This document shows positions 15,948-23,491 of a stretch of 24,415 nucleotides of DNA, piece by piece. Below the pieces are notes generated by a model. That model was not told where the DNA came from. It saw only the letters and a program-made list of their open reading frames with translations, and ran no database searches. The DNA lies in contig DJFE01000011.1 of the NCBI GenBank assembly GCA_002432025.1, positions 1 to 24,415 on the forward strand. Reading direction: 5' to 3'. The stretch comes from Candidatus Avelusimicrobium stercoris (GTDB lineage Bacteria > Elusimicrobiota > Elusimicrobia > Elusimicrobiales > Elusimicrobiaceae). Made by a program: the position numbers and the translations under genes. Position 1 is the first letter of the stretch. Each line of letters begins with the position of its first letter.

Positions 15948-16436
15948 ATGAACGGATGGCAGCGCTTTGCCGTACTGATTATTTGTTGTTTTGCTATTAT
16001 GGTTTTGTATCCCGATTTTGGCGCCTCGGGCTGGACGTTTATCGGGATGGCGGTAGCGATGTGGACGGGGGTAATCGTCATTTTGTCTATCGTATCCAAT
16101 TTATTTGGCCTGTATAAATTGGAAAGTTTAAATAAACTGATTTTCTTTGTGCTTACTTGTGCAATTATGTATTCCTTATTGTGGTATTTCCCGCAAGAGG
16201 ATAAAGTTACGCCGATTAACAAAATAAAATATGGTGAAATCCCCACCAAGGCCGATATTGACCGTGGCTTAAAGCGGTTTACCTTTAATTTTGACTTTGT
16301 CCGCCGCAACGCCCGCAGAAAGGAAAACTTTACCAACCAGGACATAGACGAAAAGGCTATTAAAAAGGAAATCAAAAAGACGGTTTCCCAAAAGACGGAT
16401 GAACTGGTGGATAAACTGGATATTCAGGTGGACTAA
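15948..16436 (+). CDS. Membrane protein of unknown function
   Basis: A 162-residue protein starting 1 base after the tonB-like stop, with AGGAG upstream. Three hydrophobic segments are seen (about 5-22, 28-53 and 61-81), followed by a charged cytoplasmic or periplasmic tail rich in Lys, Asp and Arg. The tail (RRNARRKENFTNQDIDEKAI and on) may be a short coiled coil. I do not recognise a family. Tight packing suggests that it belongs to the envelope operon. Confidence 0.75.
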   Translation: MNGWQRFAVLIICCFAIMVLYPDFGASGWTFIGMAVAMWTGVIVILSIVSNLFGLYKLESLNKLIFFVLTCAIMYSLLWYFPQEDKVTPINKIKYGEIPTKADIDRGLKRFTFNFDFVRRNARRKENFTNQDIDEKAIKKEIKKTVSQKTDELVDKLDIQVD

Positions 16437-16439
16437 CGT

Positions 16440-17396
16440 ATGAAGAACACGATTTTAATTACCGGCGGAAATGGTTTTATCGGCCGCGCCTTGACTGATA
16501 AACTGTTGCAGGAGGGGTACAAGGTGCGTATTGTTACTCGCCGCACGCCTAAACAACAACCCGCCAACCCGGCGGTAACCTTAGTGCAGGCCGATTATAG
16601 TGATGTGAAATCCTTGGAAAAGGCCTTGTCCGGCTGCGAGGGCGTGTTCCACTTGGCGGCGGCTATTTTTGGCTTTAACCGCGCGGATTTTGAGCAGGCA
16701 AATGTCTTGGCCACGCAAAATGTGGTGGCGGCCGTAAATAATACGCCGGAAATCAAAACCTTTGTACACGTTTCCAGTTTGGCGGCCAGCGGTTATGCCG
16801 CGGATAAAGACCATCCGCGCACCGAGGATATGGAGCCGAAGCCTGTGTCCGATTACGGCATTACCAAACTGGGGGGGGAGAAGGCCGTTAAAACGCTCCG
16901 CCCGGGCGTAAAATGGACGATTATCCGCCCGCCGATTGTCTATGGCAAGAACGATTCCGGCGTGTCTAAAATCGCGCTGTGGGTCAAACGCGGCCTAATG
17001 GTGAATACGTCGGGCAACGGATATTTCAGTTTTGTGCACGTTTCCGACTTGGTGGAAGCCCTGTGGCAGGCGTTTATCCGCCCCGAAACGGATAAAGAGA
17101 CGTATTTTATTACGGAAGAGGCGTTTTACCCGTGGGACTATTTTATCACGCAAATGGCCCGCGCGATGAATTGCCATAAACCCTTTATGCCGTCTGCCCC
17201 CAAGTGGATGATGCGTTTGGCGGCGTGGGTGTATGAACTGGCGGCCCGTATTACGGGGGCGCAGCCGGCCTTAAATTATGACAAGGTAACCGAAGCCACT
17301 ATCCCCGGCCATTGGATTTGCTCAGGCAAAAAGTGGCAAACGCTGACGGGGCAGAAGTTTACTCCGCTGGCTGAGGGCTTAAAAAAGAGTTTTTAA
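16440..17396 (+). CDS. NAD(P)-dependent epimerase/dehydratase
   Basis: A 318-residue protein of the extended short-chain dehydrogenase group. A Rossmann motif GGNGFIG lies at 9-15, an HLAAA stretch at 71-75, VHVSSLAASGY at 109-119 supplies the catalytic Ser, and Y139-x3-K143 (DYGITK) is the catalytic pair. It acts on a sugar nucleotide, sterol-like or similar substrate; the substrate is not shown. Its start lies 3 bases after the previous stop, and it ends the long operon. No clear terminator follows before the tRNA promoter. Confidence 0.88.
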   Translation: MKNTILITGGNGFIGRALTDKLLQEGYKVRIVTRRTPKQQPANPAVTLVQADYSDVKSLEKALSGCEGVFHLAAAIFGFNRADFEQANVLATQNVVAAVNNTPEIKTFVHVSSLAASGYAADKDHPRTEDMEPKPVSDYGITKLGGEKAVKTLRPGVKWTIIRPPIVYGKNDSGVSKIALWVKRGLMVNTSGNGYFSFVHVSDLVEALWQAFIRPETDKETYFITEEAFYPWDYFITQMARAMNCHKPFMPSAPKWMMRLAAWVYELAARITGAQPALNYDKVTEATIPGHWICSGKKWQTLTGQKFTPLAEGLKKSF

Positions 17397-17485
17397 TTTG
17401 TCCGCCGGGCGGCGTTCTGTATAGGTAAAAAATAAGGGAAAAACGCGGCCCGCGGATAAATTAGGAAAAATTTGTAAAATTTTGT

Positions 17486-17517
17486 TATAATATAGAGGTT
17501 GACGGTAATATTACCGT
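17486..17517 (+). promoter_or_regulatory. tRNA-Ser promoter and leader palindrome
   Basis: TATAAT at 17486-17491 is the probable -10 for the tRNA gene. Between it and the tRNA is a perfect 16-bp palindrome at 17502-17517 (ACGGTAAT and its reverse complement). It would lie in the 5' precursor of the tRNA, or act as a protein-binding site. No clear -35 is seen. Confidence 0.5.
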
Positions 17518-17530
17518 TGGCGCAAATTTT

Positions 17531-17621
17531 GGAGAGGTGGCTGAGAGGCCGAAAGCGGCGGTTTGCTAAACCGTTATACGGGTTAATTCCCGTATCGAGG
17601 GTTCGAATCCCTCCCTCTCCG
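17531..17621 (+). tRNA. tRNA-Ser (anticodon GCU)
   Basis: A 91-nt class II tRNA with a 7-bp acceptor stem (GGAGAGG with CCTCTCC), a D arm, an anticodon stem and loop with GCT at 17565-17567, a long variable arm (ATACGGG / CCCGTAT) and a T arm with TTCGAAT. It reads AGC/AGU serine codons. The discriminator base is G and no CCA is encoded. It sits at the left edge of the lower-GC restriction island. I found no repeat of its 3' end downstream in the window. Confidence 0.98.
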
Positions 17622-17633
17622 TGGAATTAAAAA

Positions 17634-17658
17634 CCCCGCGCAAGCGGGGCTTTTTTTT
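17634..17658 (+). terminator. tRNA-Ser terminator
   Basis: CCCCGC (17634-17639), GCAA loop, GCGGGG (17644-17649), then C and eight T. Confidence 0.9.
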
Positions 17659-17659
17659 G

Positions 17660-17665
17660 TACAAT
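17660..17665 (+). promoter_or_regulatory. -10 element upstream of the structured leader
   Basis: TACAAT begins where the tRNA terminator T-run ends. A TAAAAT at 17678-17683 is an alternative -10. Either could start the leader RNA of the restriction operon. An AGGGAG at about 17691-17696 looks like a ribosome site but no ATG, GTG or TTG follows it at useful spacing. Confidence 0.45.
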
Positions 17666-17699
17666 AAGAATAACTAATAAAATTTAATGTAGGGAGAAA

Positions 17700-17954
17700 A
17701 AAGATAGCCCGCAACGGGCACAAATAATTTTTACTGTTTTTGGGATCCTACTGCAAGAGTAGGATAGCTGTTGGGAAAACCAATATCTAAGCTCACCAAA
17801 AACAGCCGATTAGAAGCACAAAAGCAAAGGAAGTCATGAGCCTTTCGCTTTTGTGCCAAATGCTACCTGCTGTCCTTGCGATGGCAGGTAGATGCGGCTG
17901 TTTATCGCTGGGGCTGAGCTTAGACCTAGACTAAACAGCCGTTTTTCTTTTTCC
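17700..17954 (+). ncRNA. Structured two-state leader RNA (attenuator) of the restriction island
   Basis: Direct reading shows several perfect pairings. Local hairpins lie at 17707-17719, 17745-17765 (8 bp), 17816-17856 (10 bp + 5 bp with one bulge) and 17863-17891 (8 bp). Long-range pairings are P1 = 17786-17795 with 17915-17924 (10 bp); A:B = 17734-17743 with 17796-17805 (10 bp); B:C = 17800-17808 with 17895-17903 (9 bp); C:D = 17895-17903 with 17933-17941 (9 bp), which is followed by TTTTTCTTTTT. A:B excludes B:C, and B:C excludes C:D. So the RNA can form a terminator (A:B + C:D) or an antiterminated fold closed by P1 (B:C). The gene starts 40 bases after the U-run. It matches no riboswitch class I know by motif. 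A free-standing small RNA with a terminator is the alternative. Confidence 0.75.
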
Positions 17955-17993
17955 GATACTATCCTCTTTTCTTTCGGATTCCGCCCCTATTTT

Positions 17994-18650
17994 ATGACGG
18001 AACGAAAGGAACAACAAATCAAAAGTGAAAGACGCGTGGCCGACTTTGGCGAAGTGCTTACCGCACGGCGCGAAGTAGAGGCTATGCTGGATCTTGTTAA
18101 AAACGAAGCGGAACGTATAGACAGCCGCTTCTTAGAGCCTGCCTGCGGTACGGGTAACTTCCTTGTCGCCATATTGGAGCGTAAACTCAAAACATTACAG
18201 GCACGCTACCGCACCAAACAAGCAGATTTTGAGGCCCAATTGCTATCCGCATTAGGAAGCATCTACGGCATTGACCTATTGGAAGACAATGTGAAAGAAT
18301 CCCGCCAACGACTTTTTGAACTGGCCGTACAGGCGTATCAAGATTCCCTGCGCAAAAAACCAGATGAAACCTTTCAAAACCTTATTCGCTTTGTTTTAAG
18401 CAAGAACATCCAGCAGGGTGATTCTTTAAATGGCCTAGATAAAATAATTTTTACACAATGGAGCCTGATCGGGTACACCGTCAACCGCGAAGAATACTCC
18501 CTTTCCCAAATGAACCAAGAGGGAGACATTAGCAATTTACCTTTGTTTTCTGTCTGTGAAAATGAGCAAAAGGAACCCATCTTTATTCCCAAGCCTTTGC
18601 GTTCTTTCCCGCCTGTACATTACCGCAAATTATTGGAGGAAACCAAATGA
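17994..18650 (+). CDS. SAM-binding methylase-like subunit lacking the NPPY motif
   Basis: A 218-residue protein. It has SAM-binding motif I, EPACGTGNF (48-56), preceded by GEVLTAR (19-25) where DNA adenine methylases usually carry GEVFTP. A YGIDLLEDNV motif II-like segment follows. The catalytic (D/N)PPY of N6-adenine methylases is absent and the protein ends soon after a motif-III-like stretch, so on its own it is unlikely to methylate DNA. Short proteins of this kind, often annotated as restriction subunit M, occur next to Eco57I-type methylases. I start at ATG 17994 because the ORF upstream runs into the structured leader. No ribosome site is visible. Its stop overlaps the next start by 4 bases, so the two products are probably made together. 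Confidence 0.8.
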   Translation: MTERKEQQIKSERRVADFGEVLTARREVEAMLDLVKNEAERIDSRFLEPACGTGNFLVAILERKLKTLQARYRTKQADFEAQLLSALGSIYGIDLLEDNVKESRQRLFELAVQAYQDSLRKKPDETFQNLIRFVLSKNIQQGDSLNGLDKIIFTQWSLIGYTVNREEYSLSQMNQEGDISNLPLFSVCENEQKEPIFIPKPLRSFPPVHYRKLLEETK

Positions 18651-20200
18651 CCTTCTTAAAAGAACTGCATAAGCCGGACATTTTGGACTGTATAGCCCAC
18701 TTATCTTCCGATGAAGTATTTACGCCACCCAAACTGGTAAATGAAATGCTGGATATGCTTCCGCCTGTCCTATTTCAAAGTACGGAAACAAAGTTTTTGG
18801 ATCCTGGCTGTAAGTCCGGCGTGTTCTTGCGGGAAATTGCCAAGCGGTTAATTGAAGGAGAAAAAGAACTTATCCCAGATTTGGAAAAGCGAATTTACCA
18901 TATTTTTACTAACCAATTGTATGGTCTCGCTATTACAGAACTTACCGGGCTTTTGGCGCGGCGTTCCGTTTATTGTTCCAAAAATGCAAACGGCAAATAC
19001 TCCATTTGCCCGTTTAGCACGCCAGAGGGAAACATTGCCTATACGCGTATGGACCATATTTGGCATAACGGCAAATGCGCCTTATGCGGGGCCAGCCAAA
19101 GCCAGTATGACCGTGGCGATATTTTGGAAAACCACGCGTATAGTTTTATTCACTGTAACGAAGAATACAACCCAACACTTTTTAAGAGGTTAAAAGATAT
19201 GAAATTTGATGTAATTATTGGAAATCCCCCGTATCAATTAAGCGACGGCGGTGCGCAAGCAAGTGCCAGCCCAATTTATCAACTATTTGTGGAACAAGCC
19301 AAACGCCTAAATCCCCGCTACCTCACTATGATTATTCCTTCGCGCTGGATGACGGGTGGCAAGGGCTTAGATATTTTCCGGAAAACAATGATTCACGATA
19401 AGCATTTCAAAACATTGCACGACTTTGCGGATTCTAATGAGTGTTTTAGAGGAGTAGATATTAAAGGTGGCGTGTGTTATTTTTTGTGGACACGAGATTC
19501 TGAACAAGAGTGTGATATTTATCGGCATAATGATTTAGGAGTATCTCACTCTAAAAGATACTTGGCAGAACCCGATGATGACATTTTTATTCGTGAAAAT
19601 ACGCTGATTACAATCAAACACAAAGTGCAGATTTTACGAGAAAAGACTCTGGATTTGATTGCATCTCCTGCTAAATTATATGGTTTACGAGGAGATGCAA
19701 TCAAATCCAGAGAAAAATACAATTTACCTCCTATGTTTGATACCCCAATAAAAGGAGGGTATACATTGCTGGGATTAGATGATAAATTAAAAAGGGTTTA
19801 TAGATATCTTCCTTCGGACTATCCCTTTACAAAAACAGAGGGATTAAATAAATATAAGATTTTTATTTCCGAAAGTTATGGTTGTGGTGAAATCGGTGAG
19901 ATTCCTGCTACGCCAGTTCTGGCTACGCCAGGAATGTTGTGTACGGAAACTTTTATTCAAATTGGGCCTTTTAACAATGAAAACGAAATGAAAAATTGTT
20001 ATGGTTACATAAAAACAAAATTTTTTAGGGCCTTGGTGGGTATTCGCAAACAAACCCAGCACGCAACGCGAACAGTGTATAAATATGTGCCCATACAGGA
20101 TTTTACGCAAGAGTGGACAGATGAAAAACTCTACAAAAAATATGGCCTTTCCCAAGAAGAAATTAACTTTATAGAGTCAATGATTAAACCGATGGAATAG
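18647..20200 (+). CDS. Eco57I-like N6-adenine DNA methylase with Cys-rich insertion
   Basis: A 517-residue DNA methyltransferase. SDEVFTPPKLVNEM (about 22-35) and motif I FLDPGCKSGVFL (50-61) bind SAM; the catalytic motif IV is GNPPYQ (NPPY at 193-196). Between them, ICPF and GKCALCGASQSQYDRG, with YCSKNANG, suggest a zinc-binding insertion. The C-terminal half (about 250-480) is the likely target-recognition region. It has lower GC than the first half (hand count about 30% at 19801-19860, 50% at 19021-19080) and more AGA/TTA-type codons. A perfect 23-bp inverted repeat lies inside it. GGAGGA precedes the ATG by 6 bases. The downstream gene is the probable restriction part. Confidence 0.9.
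   Translation: MTFLKELHKPDILDCIAHLSSDEVFTPPKLVNEMLDMLPPVLFQSTETKFLDPGCKSGVFLREIAKRLIEGEKELIPDLEKRIYHIFTNQLYGLAITELTGLLARRSVYCSKNANGKYSICPFSTPEGNIAYTRMDHIWHNGKCALCGASQSQYDRGDILENHAYSFIHCNEEYNPTLFKRLKDMKFDVIIGNPPYQLSDGGAQASASPIYQLFVEQAKRLNPRYLTMIIPSRWMTGGKGLDIFRKTMIHDKHFKTLHDFADSNECFRGVDIKGGVCYFLWTRDSEQECDIYRHNDLGVSHSKRYLAEPDDDIFIRENTLITIKHKVQILREKTLDLIASPAKLYGLRGDAIKSREKYNLPPMFDTPIKGGYTLLGLDDKLKRVYRYLPSDYPFTKTEGLNKYKIFISESYGCGEIGEIPATPVLATPGMLCTETFIQIGPFNNENEMKNCYGYIKTKFFRALVGIRKQTQHATRTVYKYVPIQDFTQEWTDEKLYKKYGLSQEEINFIESMIKPME
19647..19712. repeat. Perfect 23-bp inverted repeat in the methylase gene
   Basis: The left arm 19647-19669 (CTCTGGATTTG to CATCTCCT) and right arm 19690-19712 are exact reverse complements, with a 20-nt loop at 19670-19689. 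It encodes residues about 334-356 and stays in frame. In mRNA it would be a very stable hairpin in the middle of the coding region. Confidence 0.95.
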
Positions 20201-20209
20201 GAGAACTCT

Positions 20210-22735
20210 ATGCCTGAATTATTAAACAGTCATAAAATTCCTAAGATTTATGTCTATACGGAACCGCAATATAAAACCGCGGAATGGGAAGGCAAGCGTA
20301 AGGGGCAGGGATTCCTAAAAATAGGGTTTACTACCGGAAACGTGGAAAACCGTATCCGCCAACAATTCCCAACCAATAAACCAGTGGATAATCCCTTTGA
20401 AATTCTGCTGGAAGAGGTGGCTATCCGCAAGGACGGAACCTTTTTTACCGATAAAGACGTGCACCGTATTCTGCGCAAAAATGGAGCGGAAGAACGCACT
20501 ACACAGGGTAAGCATACAGAATGGTTTGAATGTACCTTGGAAGAAGTGGAACAGGCCCTTTTTGCCGTTAAAAACCATAAAACAACCTTTACCGAACGCC
20601 GAATGGATTTTGCTATGCGGCCGGAACAGGCACAGGCCGTAAAAGTTACCAGCGAATACTTTAAAAACTTTTCTTACGAACGGGAACACAAAACGCCGCA
20701 CTTTCTGTGGAATGCCAAAATGAGGTTTGGTAAAACCTTTACGGCCTATCAATTAGCCAAAAAAATGGGCTGGAAGAAGGTGCTTGTGCTTACTTTTAAG
20801 CCAGCCGTGCAAAACTCGTGGGAAACTGATTTGGTAAATCACGTGGATTTTGCAGATTGGCAATTTGTTTGCCGTACGGGTACGCAATATAAAGACATTG
20901 ATCCCAAAAAGCCGTTTGTATGGTTCGCCAGTTTCCAAGATGTACTGCAAAAAACGGATGCGGGGGGAATTAAACCGCGTAATGAAGAGATTCACTGTAT
21001 AAACTGGGATTGCATTATCTTGGATGAATACCATTTTGGGGCTTGGCGTGATAGTGCCAAAGATCTGTACGATGCCGAGGATAAAGCCGAACAAAAAAAG
21101 CAGGCCGGAGACGGTTTGGAATACTACGATGAAGAGCAAATGCCCCTAACAACCAGTGCCTATTTATACTTATCCGGCACGCCGTTCCGCGCATTAAATA
21201 ACGGGGAATTTTTGGAAGACCAAATCTTTAACTGGACTTATACCGACGAACAACGCGAAAAGAATAACTGGAATGAAAAACAAGGGGAAAACCCATACCT
21301 GGAACTTCCGCAAATGGTAATGATGACCTACCAAATGCCCGAGGAAATACGGTCCATTGCCTTATTGGGCGAATACAACGAGTTTAATCTGAACGAGTTT
21401 TTTAAAGCAAAAGAGGAAGGGGGCCTTTGTAAGTTTGCGCACGAAGCGGAGATCGTCAATTGGCTGAACTTGCTCCGCGGACAGTATAAACCCAGCACAT
21501 TAGATGAACTTAAAATCGGCAAGAAGCCACCGATGCCCTACTCCGATATCCGTTTGATTAGCGCGTTAAGCCATACATTTTGGTTTTTACCATCGGTGGC
21601 TAGTTGCAAAGCAATGGGGGACTTGCTCCAAAAACATCCGTTTTACAAAGAATATAAGGTGATTGTCTGTGCCGGAAATGAAGCCGGAATGGGGGTTGAG
21701 GCCTTGGAACCTGTAAGAAGAGCCATAGGAAACGGTTTTGATACAAAGACCATCACCTTGTCCTGCGGAAAACTTACCACGGGGGTTACGGTACCGGAGT
21801 GGGGCGGTATCTTTATGCTACGCAATACATCTAGCCCAGAAACTTACTTTCAAGCGGCCTTCCGCGTCCAATCCCCTTGGACAGTTAAAAATCCGGACAG
21901 CGTGAACCCAAACGAAAAGAAAATTGTAAAAGATACCTGCTATGTGTTTGACTTTGCACCGGATAGGGCGTTAAGCCAAATTGCCGAATATAGTGCCCGC
22001 CTAAATGCCAATAGCAAAGAATCACCAGAAAAGCGTGTAGAGGAATTTATCCATTTCCTGCCGGTGCTTTGTTATGATGGCAGCACAATGGAACTAATCA
22101 ATGCCAGTGAACTGCTAGATTTGGTAATATCCGGAACGGCTTCCTCTATGTTGGCGCGCCGTTGGGAAAGTGCCCTGCTGGTAAATGTGGACAACCCGAC
22201 CTTGATCAAACTAATAGAAAATGATAAAGCGATGGAGGCTTTATCCCGCATTGAGGGATTCCGCAATTTAAATAAGGACATTACAACGCTGGTAAATAAG
22301 TCCGAAGCACTTAAAAAAGCAAAGCAAGAAAACAAAGAAGACCTTTCAAAACAGGAAAAAAAGCAACTTACTCAGGAAGAAAAAGAAATTAAGTCCAAAC
22401 GTAAAGAAATACAGGAAAAATTGCTTAAATTTGCTACCAGAATCCCTGTGTTTATGTATTTAACAGACTACCGGGAACAAACACTACGAGATGTAATTAC
22501 CCAGTTGGAGCCGGAACTGTTCCAAAAGGTAACGGGGCTAACCATACCAGATTTTGAATTGTTGGTTAGTATTGGTATTTTTAATGAGCAGATTATGAAC
22601 TCGGCTGTATTTGCTTTTCGGCGTTATGAAGAAGCAAGTTTATCCTATACTGGTTTGACCAAGCACCAAGAACTGCTGGTGGGTGGGTTTAATACTAAAT
22701 TGCCACGAATAGAAGTGGAAAATCTGGGAAGGTAA
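20210..22735 (+). CDS. GIY-YIG (T5orf172-like) nuclease fused to SF2 helicase, restriction subunit
   Basis: An 841-residue protein. Residues about 9-120 resemble T5orf172/MUG113-type GIY-YIG domains: KIYVYTE, GFLKIGFTTGNVENRIRQQFP (KIG core and Arg), the helix DKDVHRILRKNGAEE, and EWFEC with a candidate metal-binding Glu. A DEAD/DEAH helicase follows: NAKMRFGKT (Walker A, Lys175), DEYH (272-275), LSGTPFRAL, and a motif VI-like YFQAAFRVQSPW. A Lys/Glu-rich coiled coil lies at about 700-740. It would translocate on DNA and cut when the target is unmethylated, by analogy to other helicase-nuclease restriction subunits. AGGAG lies upstream, with 9 bases between the methylase stop and this ATG. 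The nuclease call rests on motif reading. Confidence 0.85.
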   Translation: MPELLNSHKIPKIYVYTEPQYKTAEWEGKRKGQGFLKIGFTTGNVENRIRQQFPTNKPVDNPFEILLEEVAIRKDGTFFTDKDVHRILRKNGAEERTTQGKHTEWFECTLEEVEQALFAVKNHKTTFTERRMDFAMRPEQAQAVKVTSEYFKNFSYEREHKTPHFLWNAKMRFGKTFTAYQLAKKMGWKKVLVLTFKPAVQNSWETDLVNHVDFADWQFVCRTGTQYKDIDPKKPFVWFASFQDVLQKTDAGGIKPRNEEIHCINWDCIILDEYHFGAWRDSAKDLYDAEDKAEQKKQAGDGLEYYDEEQMPLTTSAYLYLSGTPFRALNNGEFLEDQIFNWTYTDEQREKNNWNEKQGENPYLELPQMVMMTYQMPEEIRSIALLGEYNEFNLNEFFKAKEEGGLCKFAHEAEIVNWLNLLRGQYKPSTLDELKIGKKPPMPYSDIRLISALSHTFWFLPSVASCKAMGDLLQKHPFYKEYKVIVCAGNEAGMGVEALEPVRRAIGNGFDTKTITLSCGKLTTGVTVPEWGGIFMLRNTSSPETYFQAAFRVQSPWTVKNPDSVNPNEKKIVKDTCYVFDFAPDRALSQIAEYSARLNANSKESPEKRVEEFIHFLPVLCYDGSTMELINASELLDLVISGTASSMLARRWESALLVNVDNPTLIKLIENDKAMEALSRIEGFRNLNKDITTLVNKSEALKKAKQENKEDLSKQEKKQLTQEEKEIKSKRKEIQEKLLKFATRIPVFMYLTDYREQTLRDVITQLEPELFQKVTGLTIPDFELLVSIGIFNEQIMNSAVFAFRRYEEASLSYTGLTKHQELLVGGFNTKLPRIEVENLGR

Positions 22736-22770
22736 AATATGGTGAGCTTTTATCAACGGCATTATAAGGT

Positions 22771-22791
22771 GGGGGAAACCCCTATCTTTTT
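22771..22791 (+). terminator. Likely terminator of the restriction operon
   Basis: GGGG (22772-22775), AAA, CCCC (22779-22782), then TATCTTTTT. The 3-nt loop is tight and the stem is short but all GC. Confidence 0.5.
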
Positions 22792-23328
22792 GCGGGGGAT
22801 ATGACAAAAGGAGTGGGGAAAAAGTGGCATATGGGGGATTTTCTCAGATTTTATGGCGGGGCCCCCTTTTTGGGGGGAATCTAGGTTACACCCTTATAAG
22901 TCATTTTTCTTTTAATTTTTACCCCCTTTTCTACTCGTCAGGCGTTTACTCTATTGGGTAACTTCGGCCTTATAGATTTTCCTCTTATTCTTTACGATGT
23001 GCCTCTTGTTTTTTCTTCCCCTTTATCCCCTTTTCTCTTTGGACGTGTACCTTCGTTGTTTTTTGCCTTTTAAATAGCCTATTTTCCTCAACTAAACGGG
23101 TTTTGCTTTGCTCTTAAATAAGGCTCGTAATATAATTTTCTACATCTTTTGCCCTATTTTATGTGGTGCCCTCATATAGCATTGTTGCCCCAGAAGAACG
23201 CGCCCTAATAGACGAATATTGTCGCTTTACGGTGGGTGCTCTCTGTGGGCGGGTAAATTATAGGGACAAAAGGTCTATTTGCTAACAAAACTACCCTTAA
23301 TCTCTACGGTACATAACTTTTTGCCCCT

Positions 23329-23366
23329 CCCAAACGACCCAAACGACCCAAACGACCCAAACGACC
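23329..23366. repeat. 9-bp tandem repeat (CCCAAACGA), 4.2 copies
   Basis: Four exact copies and a partial fifth. The unit is a multiple of three but no ORF of useful length covers it. Confidence 0.97.
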
Positions 23367-23491
23367 TATCTCTATCTGTCTTATTCTGCTAGTTCTCTCC
23401 CTTCTTTTCTATCCTATCCTCTGCTGTTATATATTATAGACGCGTTGCTCCGGGAATCCTCGGGAAATCTGCCACCAGTATAATCTTTATT

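Noticed and set aside
17700..17954. Known riboswitch, T-box, retron msr-msd, RNase P, tmRNA or 6S RNA
   Set aside because: No T-box sequence, no conserved riboswitch or RNase P/tmRNA motifs I know, and no reverse transcriptase nearby.
22739..22804. 21-codon ORF after the helicase gene
   Set aside because: Very short, no ribosome site, and it overlaps the likely terminator hairpin at 22771-22791.
23163..23285. 40-codon GTG-start ORF with protein-like sequence (APEERALIDEYCRF)
   Set aside because: No ribosome site or recognised domain, and the flanks have stops in all frames. A gene remnant is possible but not supported.
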